Positions 19,551 through 29,483 of a stretch of DNA of 64,000 nt are shown in pieces. The stretch's first letter is position 1; every line of letters starts with the position of its first letter. Source of the stretch: Microthrixaceae bacterium (GTDB lineage Bacteria > Actinomycetota > Acidimicrobiia > Acidimicrobiales > Acidimicrobilacustridaceae); NCBI GenBank assembly GCA_947455015.1, contig CANGMY010000001.1, forward strand, positions 1-64,000, written 5' to 3'. Under the pieces are notes generated by a model. The model had not been told where the DNA came from. It was given only the letters and a program-made list of their open reading frames with translations, and made no database searches. The position numbers and the translations under genes are program-made.

Positions 19551-21281
19551 ATGAAAACCAACGGTGGTGCCGCACTCATCAAGGCTCTCGAACTCGAGGG
19601 CGTCGATGTGATCTTTGGTCTGCCCGGTGGCGCAATCCTGCCGGTCTACGACCCGATCATCGACTCGCCAATTCGCCACATTCTCGTTCGTCACGAACAG
19701 GGTGCAGGCCACATGGCCGAGGGTTACGCGCACGCAACTGGGCGTCCCGGTGTCGCGATGGTCACCAGCGGCCCGGCCGCGACGAACATCATCACGCCGC
19801 TCGCCGATGCCTACATGGACTCTGTGCCGATGGTTGTCATCACCGGTCAGGTCGGTACCGCAGGTATTGGTACCGACGCGTTCCAGGAAGTCGACACCGT
19901 CGGCATCACCCGTTCGGTCACCAAGCACAACGAACTCGTGACGAACGCTGCCGACATTCCGCGCATCGTGCGCGAGGCATTCCACATCGCGACGACCGGT
20001 CGTCCGGGCCCGGTGCTCATCGACATTCCGAAAGACCTCGTCGATCCCACCAACCCGAACTCGGCGCTTGATTGGTACTGGCCCGATTCGGTCGACCTCG
20101 CCGGTTACAAACCGCGTCTCGACGGTGATCCCGCGCTCATCAAGGATGCCGCGCAACTGATCATCGCTGCAGAACGTCCCGTCATCTACGCCGGTGGCGG
20201 CATTCTCAAGGCGCGCGCTGCTGAATCCCTTCTTGCGCTTGCCGAGTTGCTCGACATCCCCGTCGTCACCACACTCATGGCGCGCGGCGCGGTTCCCGAC
20301 GATCATCCGCTGTGTCTCGGTATGCCGGGTATGCACGGCAACTACACCGCTGTCACCGCGATGCAGGAATCCGATCTGCTCATCGCCCTCGGTTCACGTT
20401 TCGACGACCGAGTCACCGGCAAGCTCGACGCATTCGCTGCGAACGCCAAAATCATTCACGTCGACATCGATCCTGCCGAACTCGGCAAGGTCCGTCGACC
20501 CGACGTCGGCATCACTGGCGATTGTCGTTTGGTCATTAACGAACTGATCACTGCGCTGAAGCAGATCGGTGCGCCAGAAGTGCAGCCCGATCGTTCCTCT
20601 TGGAAGTCCACCATCAGCGGATGGCAAGAGAAGTACCCGCTGTCCTACGTGCAGTCCGAACCGGGCGATTTGTTGAAGCCGCAGTACGTGCTTGAACAAC
20701 TTCGTGACAACACTCCCGACGACTGCATCGTTGCATCGGGCGTTGGTCAGCATCAGATGTGGACAGCGCAGTACTGGAAGTTCAACCATCCCTATACCTG
20801 GATCAACTCTGGTGGCCTCGGAACGATGGGCTTCGCTGTTCCGGCGGCAATCGGCGCCAAGGTCGGCCGTCCCGATCGCATGGTGTGGGCTGTCGACGGT
20901 GATGGTTGTTTCCAGATGACTGCTCAGGAACTCGTTACCGCTGCGGCCGAGCGCATTCCCGTCAAGATCGCAATTCTTAACAACGCGTATCTCGGAATGG
21001 TTCGTCAGTGGCAGGAGATGTTCTACGAAGAGCGTTACAGCGAGGTCTACCTCTCGCCGGATCTTCCTGATTACAAGATGTGGGCCGAAGCCATGGGTTG
21101 TGTCGGTATGCGCGTCGAAGCTCCTGAAGATGTTCTTCCCGCGATTCAGCGTGCGAACGAAGTTGACGACCGTCCGGTTGTCATCGACTTCCGCACTGAT
21201 GCTCGCGAGAAGGTCTTCCCGATGGTGCCCGCAGGCAAGTCCAACTCCGACATCGTTGTCGGGCCGGAGGATGTCCGATGA
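19551..21281 (+). CDS. ilvB: acetolactate synthase large subunit
   Basis: 576 residues, thiamine-diphosphate enzyme that condenses two pyruvates (valine, leucine) or pyruvate with 2-oxobutyrate (isoleucine). The catalytic Glu49 lies in VRHEQGAGHMAEGYA. The central FAD-binding part is present, and the thiamine motif runs from GDGCFQMTAQEL to ILNNAYLGMVRQWQ, near residues 445-485. These fit the anabolic, ilvN-regulated type. It is the first gene after the attenuator and its stop overlaps ilvN (ATGA). An AGGGGAGGACAACC stretch before the ATG contains the ribosome binding site. Confidence 0.97.
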   Translation: MKTNGGAALIKALELEGVDVIFGLPGGAILPVYDPIIDSPIRHILVRHEQGAGHMAEGYAHATGRPGVAMVTSGPAATNIITPLADAYMDSVPMVVITGQVGTAGIGTDAFQEVDTVGITRSVTKHNELVTNAADIPRIVREAFHIATTGRPGPVLIDIPKDLVDPTNPNSALDWYWPDSVDLAGYKPRLDGDPALIKDAAQLIIAAERPVIYAGGGILKARAAESLLALAELLDIPVVTTLMARGAVPDDHPLCLGMPGMHGNYTAVTAMQESDLLIALGSRFDDRVTGKLDAFAANAKIIHVDIDPAELGKVRRPDVGITGDCRLVINELITALKQIGAPEVQPDRSSWKSTISGWQEKYPLSYVQSEPGDLLKPQYVLEQLRDNTPDDCIVASGVGQHQMWTAQYWKFNHPYTWINSGGLGTMGFAVPAAIGAKVGRPDRMVWAVDGDGCFQMTAQELVTAAAERIPVKIAILNNAYLGMVRQWQEMFYEERYSEVYLSPDLPDYKMWAEAMGCVGMRVEAPEDVLPAIQRANEVDDRPVVIDFRTDAREKVFPMVPAGKSNSDIVVGPEDVR

Positions 21282-21766
21282 GCCCAGCAACTCGCCATCA
21301 CATTCTTTCCGTACTTGTCGAAAACAAGCCGGGTGTTCTTGCCCGCGTCTCGGGTTTGTTTGCCCGTCGCGGTTTCAACATCTTCTCGCTCGCTGTCGCG
21401 CCCACCGACGACCCCACTCGTAGTCGCATCACGATCGTGGTCGATGTGGAATCGGCTCCGCTTGAGCAGATCACCAAGCAGCTCGACAAGCTCATCAACG
21501 TGCTGCAGATCGACGAACTCGCTCCCGTCGATGCGGTGGAACGCGAGCTCATGATTGTCACGGTGACGGTTTCGGCTGACTCGAAGCCCGAACTGCTTTC
21601 TCTTACCGAGGAATACAGCGGTGTGGTTCTCGACGAAGGCGGAGATCGCATCACTGTTTCTCTGGGCGGAACCCCCGAGGCGCTCGATGCTTTCACCGCC
21701 CGCATGGGGGCAGCAGTGGTGGGCTACCAGCGCACCGGCCGCATCGCCCTTCCTCGCATCGTCTGA
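21278..21766 (+). CDS. ilvN: acetolactate synthase small (regulatory) subunit
   Basis: 162 residues. The N-terminal ACT domain, HILSVLVENKPGVLARVSGL then FARRGFNIFSLAVAPTDD, senses valine in this family. A second ACT-like domain occupies the C-terminal half. It activates IlvB and gives feedback inhibition. The ATG overlaps the ilvB stop by four bases, so the subunits are made in step. The 107-base gap to ilvC that follows holds a small CGCCC/GGGCG hairpin (21835-21848) but no leader peptide that I can recognise. Confidence 0.96.
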   Translation: MSPATRHHILSVLVENKPGVLARVSGLFARRGFNIFSLAVAPTDDPTRSRITIVVDVESAPLEQITKQLDKLINVLQIDELAPVDAVERELMIVTVTVSADSKPELLSLTEEYSGVVLDEGGDRITVSLGGTPEALDAFTARMGAAVVGYQRTGRIALPRIV

Positions 21767-21807
21767 TCCCTAGTCAGTTCCGGAGTTCTGGCGCCTTTTC
21801 GTCCTGA

Positions 21808-22908
<1,101 letters not shown>

Positions 22909-22999
22909 CCCTTACGGGTTGACTCTCGCCGACGTTGTTCGGTGGCGACGGATCGATACGACGCACCATTTGGTGTGAAGTTCAGCGGGTGGAGTGCGC

Positions 23000-23019
23000 G
23001 AGGGGCCTTCGGGCCCCTC
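23000..23019. terminator. Hairpin terminator between ilvC and vapC
   Basis: GAGGGGCC (23000-23007) and GGCCCCTC (23012-23019) form a perfect 8-bp stem closed by a stable TTCG loop. It lies between convergent genes and could serve both directions. There is no clear T tract. Apart from it, the 143 bases after ilvC hold nothing I recognise. Confidence 0.5.
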
Positions 23020-23051
23020 CGTCGCGTCCGGAGGGGAACGTTGCGACGACG

Positions 23052-23444
23052 TCAGATCCGGACGATGTCGAAGCCGAGCCCTTCAACGAAGCCACCGTCT
23101 TGGGTGATGACGGGAATGGCGTGGGCCATCGCTGTTGCAGCGATCCAGGAATCGTTCACGCTCATCTTCGTCTTCGTATCCCGAAGGGTGATTCGTAATT
23201 GGGCCCACGCTTCAGCGACTTCACCATCGACTGGTAGTGGATCCAGATCTGACGCGTAGAGAAACGTAGAGAGGCGGAGTGAGCGCGCAGATGCGCTATG
23301 AGAGGTGAGCACACCGAGTCTCAGTTCGGCAATCGTCACAATGCTTACGGCGCAAACGGTGGGGACTCGATCACTGCTGTGAGGCCGGCCAGATTCGCGC
23401 GCCACGAAATACGATGTGTCGAGGAGTCCTTGAGTTTCGGACAT
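23052..23444 (-). CDS. vapC: VapC-type PIN domain ribonuclease toxin
   Basis: 130 residues. PIN-domain acidic residues are all present: Asp9 in LLDTSYF, Glu40 in IVTIAELRLGV, Asp98 in SVNDSWIAATA and Asp116 in ITQDGGF. VapC toxins cut specific RNAs, often initiator or other tRNAs or rRNA. The ATG at 23444 comes one base after the antitoxin stop. Longer upstream frames overlap the antitoxin and were rejected. The module sits between the ilv operon and metY in a convergent position, consistent with insertion. The RNA target is unknown. Confidence 0.88.
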   Translation of the reverse strand: MSETQGLLDTSYFVARESGRPHSSDRVPTVCAVSIVTIAELRLGVLTSHSASARSLRLSTFLYASDLDPLPVDGEVAEAWAQLRITLRDTKTKMSVNDSWIAATAMAHAIPVITQDGGFVEGLGFDIVRI

Positions 23445-23445
23445 G

Positions 23446-23709
23446 TCAGTCGAACTCGTCATTGTCGATGAGTTCATCGAACTCGCGGAGATCGTCGAGA
23501 AGGCCCCGATCAGCGAGGGGAAGGTTCTTGAGGAACTTCTCGGTGTTGACCCAACGTGGTTTGGTGCTGATTGGCTCGATGCGGGCAACGGGTCGACCAT
23601 CGAGGGTGACAATGACGGTGTCGCCTTCGAGGACTCGATCCAACACTGATCGGGTTTCGTTGCGAAGTTCACGTGCGCCGACTGTGGGCGGGTCAGAGGT
23701 GAGAGCCAT
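23446..23709 (-). CDS. vapB: VapB/Phd-type antitoxin
   Basis: 87 residues from ATG 23709. The N-terminus VGARELRNETRSVLDRVLEG, followed by DTVIVTLDGRPVARIEPI, is the Phd/YefM DNA-binding fold, which neutralises the cognate toxin with its C-terminal tail and represses the operon. The tail is very acidic (LLDDLREFDELIDNDEFD), as expected for contact with a PIN toxin. Its stop is one base from the vapC start. Start chosen because the longer frame adds a Cys/Pro-rich stretch not typical of the family. Confidence 0.85.
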   Translation of the reverse strand: MALTSDPPTVGARELRNETRSVLDRVLEGDTVIVTLDGRPVARIEPISTKPRWVNTEKFLKNLPLADRGLLDDLREFDELIDNDEFD

Positions 23710-23841
23710 GTCGACGTTGTAGCACATGTGCGACATAGGGCGACAGGGGTCGAGTGGTCCTCTTTCCATCGGAAATCCCCGCCAAGCTCGAATTGTTGAG
23801 TTGATTGGTCGGGATTAGGCCTCTAGGGTTTCGCTCCTGTC

Positions 23842-23861
23842 CGACCGGGATGTGCCGGTCG
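23842..23861 (+). promoter_or_regulatory. Hairpin in the metY 5' region
   Basis: CGACCGG (23842-23848) and CCGGTCG (23855-23861) form a perfect 7-bp stem with a GATGTG loop, 7 bases before the GAGGAG ribosome binding site. It could influence translation. It does not match a SAM riboswitch that I can recognise, so its role is open. Confidence 0.35.
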
Positions 23862-23878
23862 ATCGATGAGGAGTGACC

Positions 23879-25189
23879 ATGAGCGACAACTGGGGTTTCG
23901 ATACCCGTCAGATCCACGCCGGCCAGGAGCCCGACCCGACCACCGGTGCGCGCGCTGTCCCGATCTACCAAACGACCTCGTATCAGTTCCGCGACTCGGC
24001 TCACGCAGCGAACCTTTTCGCACTCGCCGAGATGGGCAACATCTACACCCGCCTCATGAACCCCACCACTGGTGTGTTCGAAGCGCGTATGTCCTCGCTT
24101 GAAGGTGGCACGGCGACTGCAGTGGGCATCCCGGGTGCGCTTGCAACCGCTTCAGGTCAGGCCGCCGAAACCATGGCGATCATGAACCTCGCCGAAGCAG
24201 GTAGCCACATCGTCGCTTCAGCAGCCCTCTACGGCGGCACGTACACCCTTCTCGGAAGCACCCTTCGTCGTTACGGCATTGATGTCACGTTCATTGATGA
24301 TCCCGACAACCTCGATGCGTGGCGTAACGCAGTCAAGCCGAACACCAAGGCCTTCTACGGCGAGACCATCGGCAACCCTCGTAACGACGTTCTCGACATC
24401 GAGGGTGTGTCAAAGGTTGCGCACGAAGCTGGTGTTCCGCTCATCGTGGACAACACCGTCGCATCACCGTGGCTCATTCGTCCGCTTGAACTCGGCGCCG
24501 ACATTGTCGTCGAATCCGCCACGAAGTTCATTGGTGGACACGGCACCTCAATCGGTGGCGTGATCATCGATGGCGGTTCATTCGACTTCGGAGCAAACGA
24601 CAAGTTCCCGATGTTCACCGAACCAGACTCGAGCTACCACGGCCTGCAGTACTGGCCCGCTCTTGGCGCTGGCGCCTACATCATCAAGGCTCGAGTACAT
24701 CTCCTTCGTGACATGGGCGCGGCGATCTCGCCGTTCAACTCATGGACGATGTTGCAGGGTCTTGAAACTCTCAGCCTCCGCATGGAACGCCATAACGCAA
24801 ACGCCATCAAGGTGGCAGAGTTCCTTGCGGGTCATTCGCAGGTTGAAGCAGTGCAGCACGCAAGCCTTACGTCATCGCCGTGGCATGAGCGGGCCAAGAA
24901 GTACAGCGGAGGCAAGGGCTATGGCTCTGTCCCTGCGTTCGTCATCAAGGGCGGCAAGGAAGCTGGCCAGAAGTTCGTCGAAGGACTCGAACTTCACAGC
25001 CATGTTGCCAACATCGGCGACGTGCGAAGCCTTGCCATTCACCCGGCTTCGACCACCCACTCGCAGCTCACCGAAGAAGAGCAGAGCACCACTGGTGTCT
25101 ACTCCGGCCTCATCCGTCTGTCAGTCGGTATCGAAGCGATCGAAGACATCATCACCGACCTTGAGAAGGGCTTCGCTGCAGCGAAGTGA
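23879..25189 (+). CDS. metY: O-acetylhomoserine/O-succinylhomoserine sulfhydrylase family (Cys/Met metabolism PLP enzyme)
   Basis: 436 residues, the MetY length (MetB and MetZ are nearer 390). The PLP lysine is Lys216 in VESATKFIGGHGTSIGG. The N-terminal WGFDTRQIHAGQEPDPTTGA and YQTTSYQF are typical of O-acetylhomoserine sulfhydrylases, which make homocysteine from O-acetylhomoserine and sulfide. Methionine gamma-lyase is a close relative and cannot be excluded. ATG 23879 has GAGGAG 5 bases upstream; the in-frame GTG at 23873 overlaps that site. No metX lies next to it in the window. Confidence 0.9.
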   Translation: MSDNWGFDTRQIHAGQEPDPTTGARAVPIYQTTSYQFRDSAHAANLFALAEMGNIYTRLMNPTTGVFEARMSSLEGGTATAVGIPGALATASGQAAETMAIMNLAEAGSHIVASAALYGGTYTLLGSTLRRYGIDVTFIDDPDNLDAWRNAVKPNTKAFYGETIGNPRNDVLDIEGVSKVAHEAGVPLIVDNTVASPWLIRPLELGADIVVESATKFIGGHGTSIGGVIIDGGSFDFGANDKFPMFTEPDSSYHGLQYWPALGAGAYIIKARVHLLRDMGAAISPFNSWTMLQGLETLSLRMERHNANAIKVAEFLAGHSQVEAVQHASLTSSPWHERAKKYSGGKGYGSVPAFVIKGGKEAGQKFVEGLELHSHVANIGDVRSLAIHPASTTHSQLTEEEQSTTGVYSGLIRLSVGIEAIEDIITDLEKGFAAAK

Positions 25190-25215
25190 TCTCAACGCAA
25201 CACCAGTCGTAGCGA

Positions 25216-25240
25216 GAGGCCCGGTCACTGACCGGGCCTC
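25216..25240 (+). terminator. Terminator after metY
   Basis: GAGGCCCGGTC (25216-25226) and GACCGGGCCTC (25230-25240) form a perfect 11-bp stem with a three-base loop, 27 bases after the metY stop. TTCGCGTTTC follows, a weak T tract. Confidence 0.75.
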
Positions 25241-25285
25241 TTCGCGTTTCTGACCGGCTACGTTCGGGGGGAACAAGGGGGCGTT

Positions 25286-26056
25286 ATGCAAGCAACTTTT
25301 GATTTCAGCGGCAAGGTCGTCATCGTTACTGGTTCGACCAAAGGGTTGGGTCGGGCAATGGTCGACGGGTTCGCCGACGCCGGAGCAAAGGTCGTCGTCA
25401 GTAGCCGTAAGCAAGACCTGTGCGATCAGGTCGCGGCCGAACTCACCGAGCGCACTGGCGCTGAGGTTCTGCCGCTCGCATGCCACGTTGGCGATTGGGA
25501 TGCCATTCCCGCGTTTGTCGAAAAAGTCATTGAACGTTTCGGCCGCATCGATGTGCTCGTGAACAACGCGGGGATCAACCCAACGAGCGATTCGTTGATG
25601 GACACGAACATCGATCTGTGGCGCAAAGTATTTTCGGTGAACCTTGAAGGTCCGCTGCGCATGGCCACGTGTGTCGCTCCGCATATGCGTGAAGTTGGCG
25701 GTGGATCAATTGTGAACATCGCAACCGTTGGCGCTTATAGCGGCGGCCCCGGCGTTGGCGCCTATGGAGCATCGAAGGCGGGACTCATCAATTTGGGGCG
25801 CACGCTTTCAAAGGAACTCGCGCCATGGAACATTCGTGTCAACACGATTTGTCCGGGCCCGGTGAAGAGTGAACTCACCGAAGGCGCCGAACGCATGGCG
25901 CCTGGCTTTTACGATCGTGCTGCTTCGGCGACCTCGCTGAAGCGGGTTGCGGAAACGGCGGAGATCATTGGGCCGGTGCTCTATCTGGCCAGTGATCTTT
26001 CATCGTTTGTAACTGGCGACGACATCGTTGTTGCCGGTGGCATGCCTCGTGGCTGA
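25286..26056 (+). CDS. short-chain dehydrogenase/reductase (SDR)
   Basis: 256 residues, classical SDR. The nucleotide-binding motif is VTGSTKGLGRAM, the structural NNAG motif is VLVNNAGINPTS and the catalytic YxxxK is YGASKAG. LNLGRTLSKELAPWNIRVN is also typical. The family oxidises or reduces alcohols and ketones with NAD(P); substrate unknown. It overlaps the next SDR gene by eight bases, so the two are probably made together. It starts after the metY terminator. Members with this start (DFSGKVVIVTG) are common among 3-oxoacyl reductase-like enzymes. Confidence 0.85.
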   Translation: MQATFDFSGKVVIVTGSTKGLGRAMVDGFADAGAKVVVSSRKQDLCDQVAAELTERTGAEVLPLACHVGDWDAIPAFVEKVIERFGRIDVLVNNAGINPTSDSLMDTNIDLWRKVFSVNLEGPLRMATCVAPHMREVGGGSIVNIATVGAYSGGPGVGAYGASKAGLINLGRTLSKELAPWNIRVNTICPGPVKSELTEGAERMAPGFYDRAASATSLKRVAETAEIIGPVLYLASDLSSFVTGDDIVVAGGMPRG

Positions 26057-27005
26057 AGCCGTCGTCTTTAGCGGCGAAGTTGCCGTCATCACCGGAGCGG
26101 GCGGTGGCCTCGGCCGCGCCTACGCGCACATGCTTGGTGATCGCGGTTGTCGAATAGTCGTGAATGACGTTGGCCGGCCCCACGGCGACAACGTTCCAGT
26201 TGCACAATCGGTGGTCGACGAACTTCGCGCAAAGGGCATTGAAGCTGTTGCTGATGATCACAATGCAATCACCGATGGTGCTGCGATCATCGCTTCGGCG
26301 ATTGCCTCCTTCGATGCCGTCGACATTGTCGTGAACAACGCAGGCATCGGTGCTGGTTCACCAATTGGTCCGAACTCGGCGGACGAATGGCGTGAAACGA
26401 TCGATGCAACACTGCAGACCTCGATCGCTGTGACGGGAGCTGCTTGGCCCCATCTCATTGAGCGCGGTGGCGGTCGAATCGTGATGACCGGTTCACCGGC
26501 CATGTTCGGGGCTTCGACAACGATTCCGTATTCGGCCACAAAGTCTTCGATGTATGGCTTCACCCGTTCGGTCGCGGCGGCAGGTCGTCGTCACGGAATC
26601 TCAGCGAACAACATCATGCCTTCGGGTCTCACGCGCCTCACGAAGTCGTTGCCGCCTGGGCCTATGGCGCAACTGTTTGCTGACCACTATCCACCAGAGG
26701 ACGTCGCGTCATTCGTGACTTGGCTCTGTCACCGCTCATGCACGGTGTCAGGCGAATCGTTCTCGGTTGGCGGTGGCCGTGCGGCGCGCGTGGTGCTTTC
26801 AGAAAACCGCGGCGTGCTCGTCGATGATCAGGCACCGGAATCTTGGGCTGCACACGTCGACGAACTCATGTCGCTCGACGAGGTGGTCTTCCCGCTCTCA
26901 ATGAACGACGAAGTCACTTGGCAAGCGCACACGCTTGGAAAGTCAGTGCCGGCGGAACTTGCTCCCGGCGGGCCACTCGATTGGAACCGCAAACCTCGGC
27001 CGTAG
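26049..27005 (+). CDS. SDR family protein with C-terminal extension
   Basis: 318 residues from GTG 26049. It carries VAVITGAGGGLGRAYAHML, the NNAG motif VVNNAGIGAGS, and IPYSATKSSMYG, where Tyr and Lys keep the YxxxK spacing. About 60 residues after the SDR core (ending in LDWNRKPRP) resemble the tail of SDRs from multifunctional beta-oxidation enzymes of the HSD17B4 type, so a hydroxyacyl-CoA dehydrogenase role is possible. The start overlaps the previous SDR by eight bases; no ATG in this frame is available near it. It is convergent with serC, 12 bases apart. Confidence 0.78.
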   Translation: MAEAVVFSGEVAVITGAGGGLGRAYAHMLGDRGCRIVVNDVGRPHGDNVPVAQSVVDELRAKGIEAVADDHNAITDGAAIIASAIASFDAVDIVVNNAGIGAGSPIGPNSADEWRETIDATLQTSIAVTGAAWPHLIERGGGRIVMTGSPAMFGASTTIPYSATKSSMYGFTRSVAAAGRRHGISANNIMPSGLTRLTKSLPPGPMAQLFADHYPPEDVASFVTWLCHRSCTVSGESFSVGGGRAARVVLSENRGVLVDDQAPESWAAHVDELMSLDEVVFPLSMNDEVTWQAHTLGKSVPAELAPGGPLDWNRKPRP

Positions 27006-27017
27006 CCGAGATGCGAC

Positions 27018-28142
27018 CTACAGGTTTTCGACCACGTAATCGACGCACTTCGTGAGCGCTTCGACGTCTTCGGGATCAATCGCCGGGAACATGGCAACAC
27101 GAATCTGATTGCGACCAAGTTTGCGGTAGCTGTCGGTATCGACAATGCCGTTGGCTCGGAGCACTTTGTTGACTTCGTCGGCCGAAACCGAATCATCGAA
27201 GTCAATCGTGGCGACGACGTGGCTGCGCTCATCGGGGTTGGTGACGAACGGCGATGCATAAGACGAATCTTCCGCCCATGAGTACATGATCTCTGCAGAG
27301 CGATCGCTGCGTGATGCGGCAAAGTGCAGGCCACCGTTTTCATTCACCCACTCGACCTGTTGCACGGCAAGGAACACCGTTGCCAGTGCCGGCGTGTTGT
27401 AGGTCTGGTCTTTGCGTGAATTGTCGAGCGCGGTTGTGAGGCTCAGAGATTCGGGAATCCAACGTCCCGAGGCGCCGATGCGTTCGATGCGTTCAATGGC
27501 AGCGGGGGAGACGGCTGCGAGCCAAAGTCCGCCGTCAGACGCGAGGCACTTCTGCGGGGCGAAGTAATAGACATCGGTTTGCGACGCATCGAAACGAAGA
27601 CCGCCTGCAGCCGATGTTGCATCGACGAGCACGATTGCTTTGCCTTCGGAGCCAGCGGGGCGCACCAACGGCATCGAGACGCCAGTTGACGTTTCGTTAT
27701 GCGTGAGCGCGTAGGTGTCGATTGCATCGTCAACGATTGGAAGTGGATGGGTGCCAACTTCACTCTTGATGATGACCGGGTCATCGAGGAACGGAGCTGC
27801 TGCTGCGGCTTGACCAAACTTCGAGGAGAACTCGCCGAAGTTGAGGTGCTGGCTGCGGCGATCGATCAGACCAAACGTGGCGATGTCCCAGAACACGGTG
27901 GAGCCGCCGTTGCCGAGCATGATCTCGTAACCGTCGGGAAGAGCGAACATCTCGGCCAAACCGTTGCGAAGTCGGCTCACCATGTACTTGACGGTGTCCT
28001 GGCGATGGCTGGTGCCGAGGTAGTCGCGGCCCGCTTCAGCAAGGGCGGCAACGGCCTCGGGGCGAACCTTTGAGGGGCCACAACCGAAGCGGCCGTCGGC
28101 GGGAAGGAGATCGGTGGGGATGGTGAAGGGGGATGGGCTCAC
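27018..28142 (-). CDS. serC: phosphoserine transaminase
   Basis: 374 residues from GTG 28142. SerC converts 3-phosphohydroxypyruvate to phosphoserine in serine synthesis, following SerA, which is encoded at 33 kb. The starting LLPADGRFGCGPSKVRPEAV, then GTSHRQDTVKYMVSRLRNGL and the PLP-binding region VYYFAPQKCLASDGGLWLA fit the mycobacterial-type SerC subfamily. The longer frame upstream is Arg-rich and overlaps the region divergent to the next gene, so I shortened it. A GAGAG stretch abuts the GTG. The 128 bases between this gene and the aminotransferase at 28271 hold their divergent promoters. Confidence 0.9.
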   Translation of the reverse strand: MSPSPFTIPTDLLPADGRFGCGPSKVRPEAVAALAEAGRDYLGTSHRQDTVKYMVSRLRNGLAEMFALPDGYEIMLGNGGSTVFWDIATFGLIDRRSQHLNFGEFSSKFGQAAAAAPFLDDPVIIKSEVGTHPLPIVDDAIDTYALTHNETSTGVSMPLVRPAGSEGKAIVLVDATSAAGGLRFDASQTDVYYFAPQKCLASDGGLWLAAVSPAAIERIERIGASGRWIPESLSLTTALDNSRKDQTYNTPALATVFLAVQQVEWVNENGGLHFAASRSDRSAEIMYSWAEDSSYASPFVTNPDERSHVVATIDFDDSVSADEVNKVLRANGIVDTDSYRKLGRNQIRVAMFPAIDPEDVEALTKCVDYVVENL

Positions 28143-28270
28143 CTCTCCATCGTCGCATCTCAGACAGGTGGTTGCGTTACGCCGTGAGTCACATCGAATT
28201 CGCTGCAGGGGAGGGCGTCTGAACCGGTAGCGTTCTGGCGCCCACATCAGTCGATCCGAGGACTTCCCCC

Positions 28271-29476
28271 ATGGCCCCAGAGCGCCTTTCTCGCCGAGTC
28301 TCCGCCATCACCGAATCAGCGACCCTTGCGGTCGATGCCCGAGCGAAGGCCCTGAAGGCTGCGGGCGAACCGGTCATCGGCTTTGGTGCCGGCGAGCCCG
28401 ACTTCCCGACGCCTCCTCATGTGGTTGAGGCCGCGGTGGAAGCTGCTCGCGATGTCAAGAACCACCGCTACACGCCAGCGGCCGGTCTGCCGGAATTGAA
28501 AGAAGCGATCGCCGCCAAGACACTGCGTGACTCAAAGGTCGAGGTGTCGGCCAGTCAGGTGCTCGTCACCAACGGCGGAAAGCACGCGGTCTACAACACG
28601 TTCGAAGCGCTGTTGAACCCGGGTGATGAAGTTCTTCTTCCGGCGCCCTACTGGACGACCTACCCCGAGCCCATCGCTTTGGCAGGTGGTGTTTCGGTTG
28701 TTCTTCCCACCGATGTCGAGTCGGGCTTTCGCGTCACCGTCGAACAACTCGAAGCCGCGCGTACTGACAAGACCAAAGCGCTTGTGTTTGTTTCGCCTTC
28801 GAACCCAACCGGAGCGGTGTACCCGCCCGCGGAAGTTCGTGCGATTGGTGAGTGGGCGCTCAAGCACGGCATTTGGGTCATCACAGATGAGATTTATGAA
28901 CACCTCACGTTCGGCGACAACGTGTTCACGTCAATCCTCGCTGAGGTCCCTGGTCTTGCCGACACCTGCGTGATTCTCAACGGCGTTGCCAAGACCTATG
29001 CCATGACCGGTTGGCGCGTTGGCTGGATGATCGGCCCGGCCGACCTCATCAAGGCCGCCACAAACCTTCAGTCGCATTCGACCTCGAACGTGGCAAACGT
29101 TTCGCAGCGCGCTGCAATTGCTGCGCTTGAAGGTGGCCTCGAATGTGTCGAGGAAATGCGTGAAGCGTTCGCGCGTCGTGCGATTCTCATTCACGGCCTT
29201 CTCAATGACATTCCCGGTGTCACCTGCATGGTGCCCCAAGGAGCGTTCTACGCATTCCCGTCGATGGAAGGTTTGTTCGGCCGCAACTTCGGTGGCGTAA
29301 CACCGACGACGACTTCGGAACTGTGCGAGGTCATCCTTGACCAGGCAAAGGTTGCGCTTGTTCCCGGTGAAGCGTTCGATGCACCGGGTTATGTGCGCAT
29401 TTCGTTTGCCGTGAGCGACGCCGACATCATCGAAGGCATCGGTCGCATCGCAGAACTTGTCGCCAAGAGCAGCTGA
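28271..29476 (+). CDS. class I/II pyridoxal-phosphate aminotransferase (aspartate aminotransferase-like)
   Basis: 401 residues. The opening [20 protein letters not shown] and [12 protein letters not shown] belong to the Ib aspartate aminotransferases. The substrate region has [12 protein letters not shown], and the PLP lysine is Lys241 in [15 protein letters not shown]. The enzyme probably moves the amino group between aspartate and 2-oxoglutarate; prephenate or other keto acids are also accepted by some Ib members. It is divergent from serC. The S9 peptidase begins 7 bases after its stop. Confidence 0.88.
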   Translation: MAPERLSRRVSAITESATLAVDARAKALKAAGEPVIGFGAGEPDFPTPPHVVEAAVEAARDVKNHRYTPAAGLPELKEAIAAKTLRDSKVEVSASQVLVTNGGKHAVYNTFEALLNPGDEVLLPAPYWTTYPEPIALAGGVSVVLPTDVESGFRVTVEQLEAARTDKTKALVFVSPSNPTGAVYPPAEVRAIGEWALKHGIWVITDEIYEHLTFGDNVFTSILAEVPGLADTCVILNGVAKTYAMTGWRVGWMIGPADLIKAATNLQSHSTSNVANVSQRAAIAALEGGLECVEEMREAFARRAILIHGLLNDIPGVTCMVPQGAFYAFPSMEGLFGRNFGGVTPTTTSELCEVILDQAKVALVPGEAFDAPGYVRISFAVSDADIIEGIGRIAELVAKSS

Positions 29477-29483
29477 TCAATCC

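Noticed and set aside
22935..23259. Plus-strand frames over vapC
   Set aside because: They are shadows of the PIN-domain gene on the minus strand.
23780..23878. SAM riboswitch before metY
   Set aside because: The region is about 100 bases with one simple hairpin; I see neither the core of SAM-I nor SAM-II, SAM-IV or SAH consensus.
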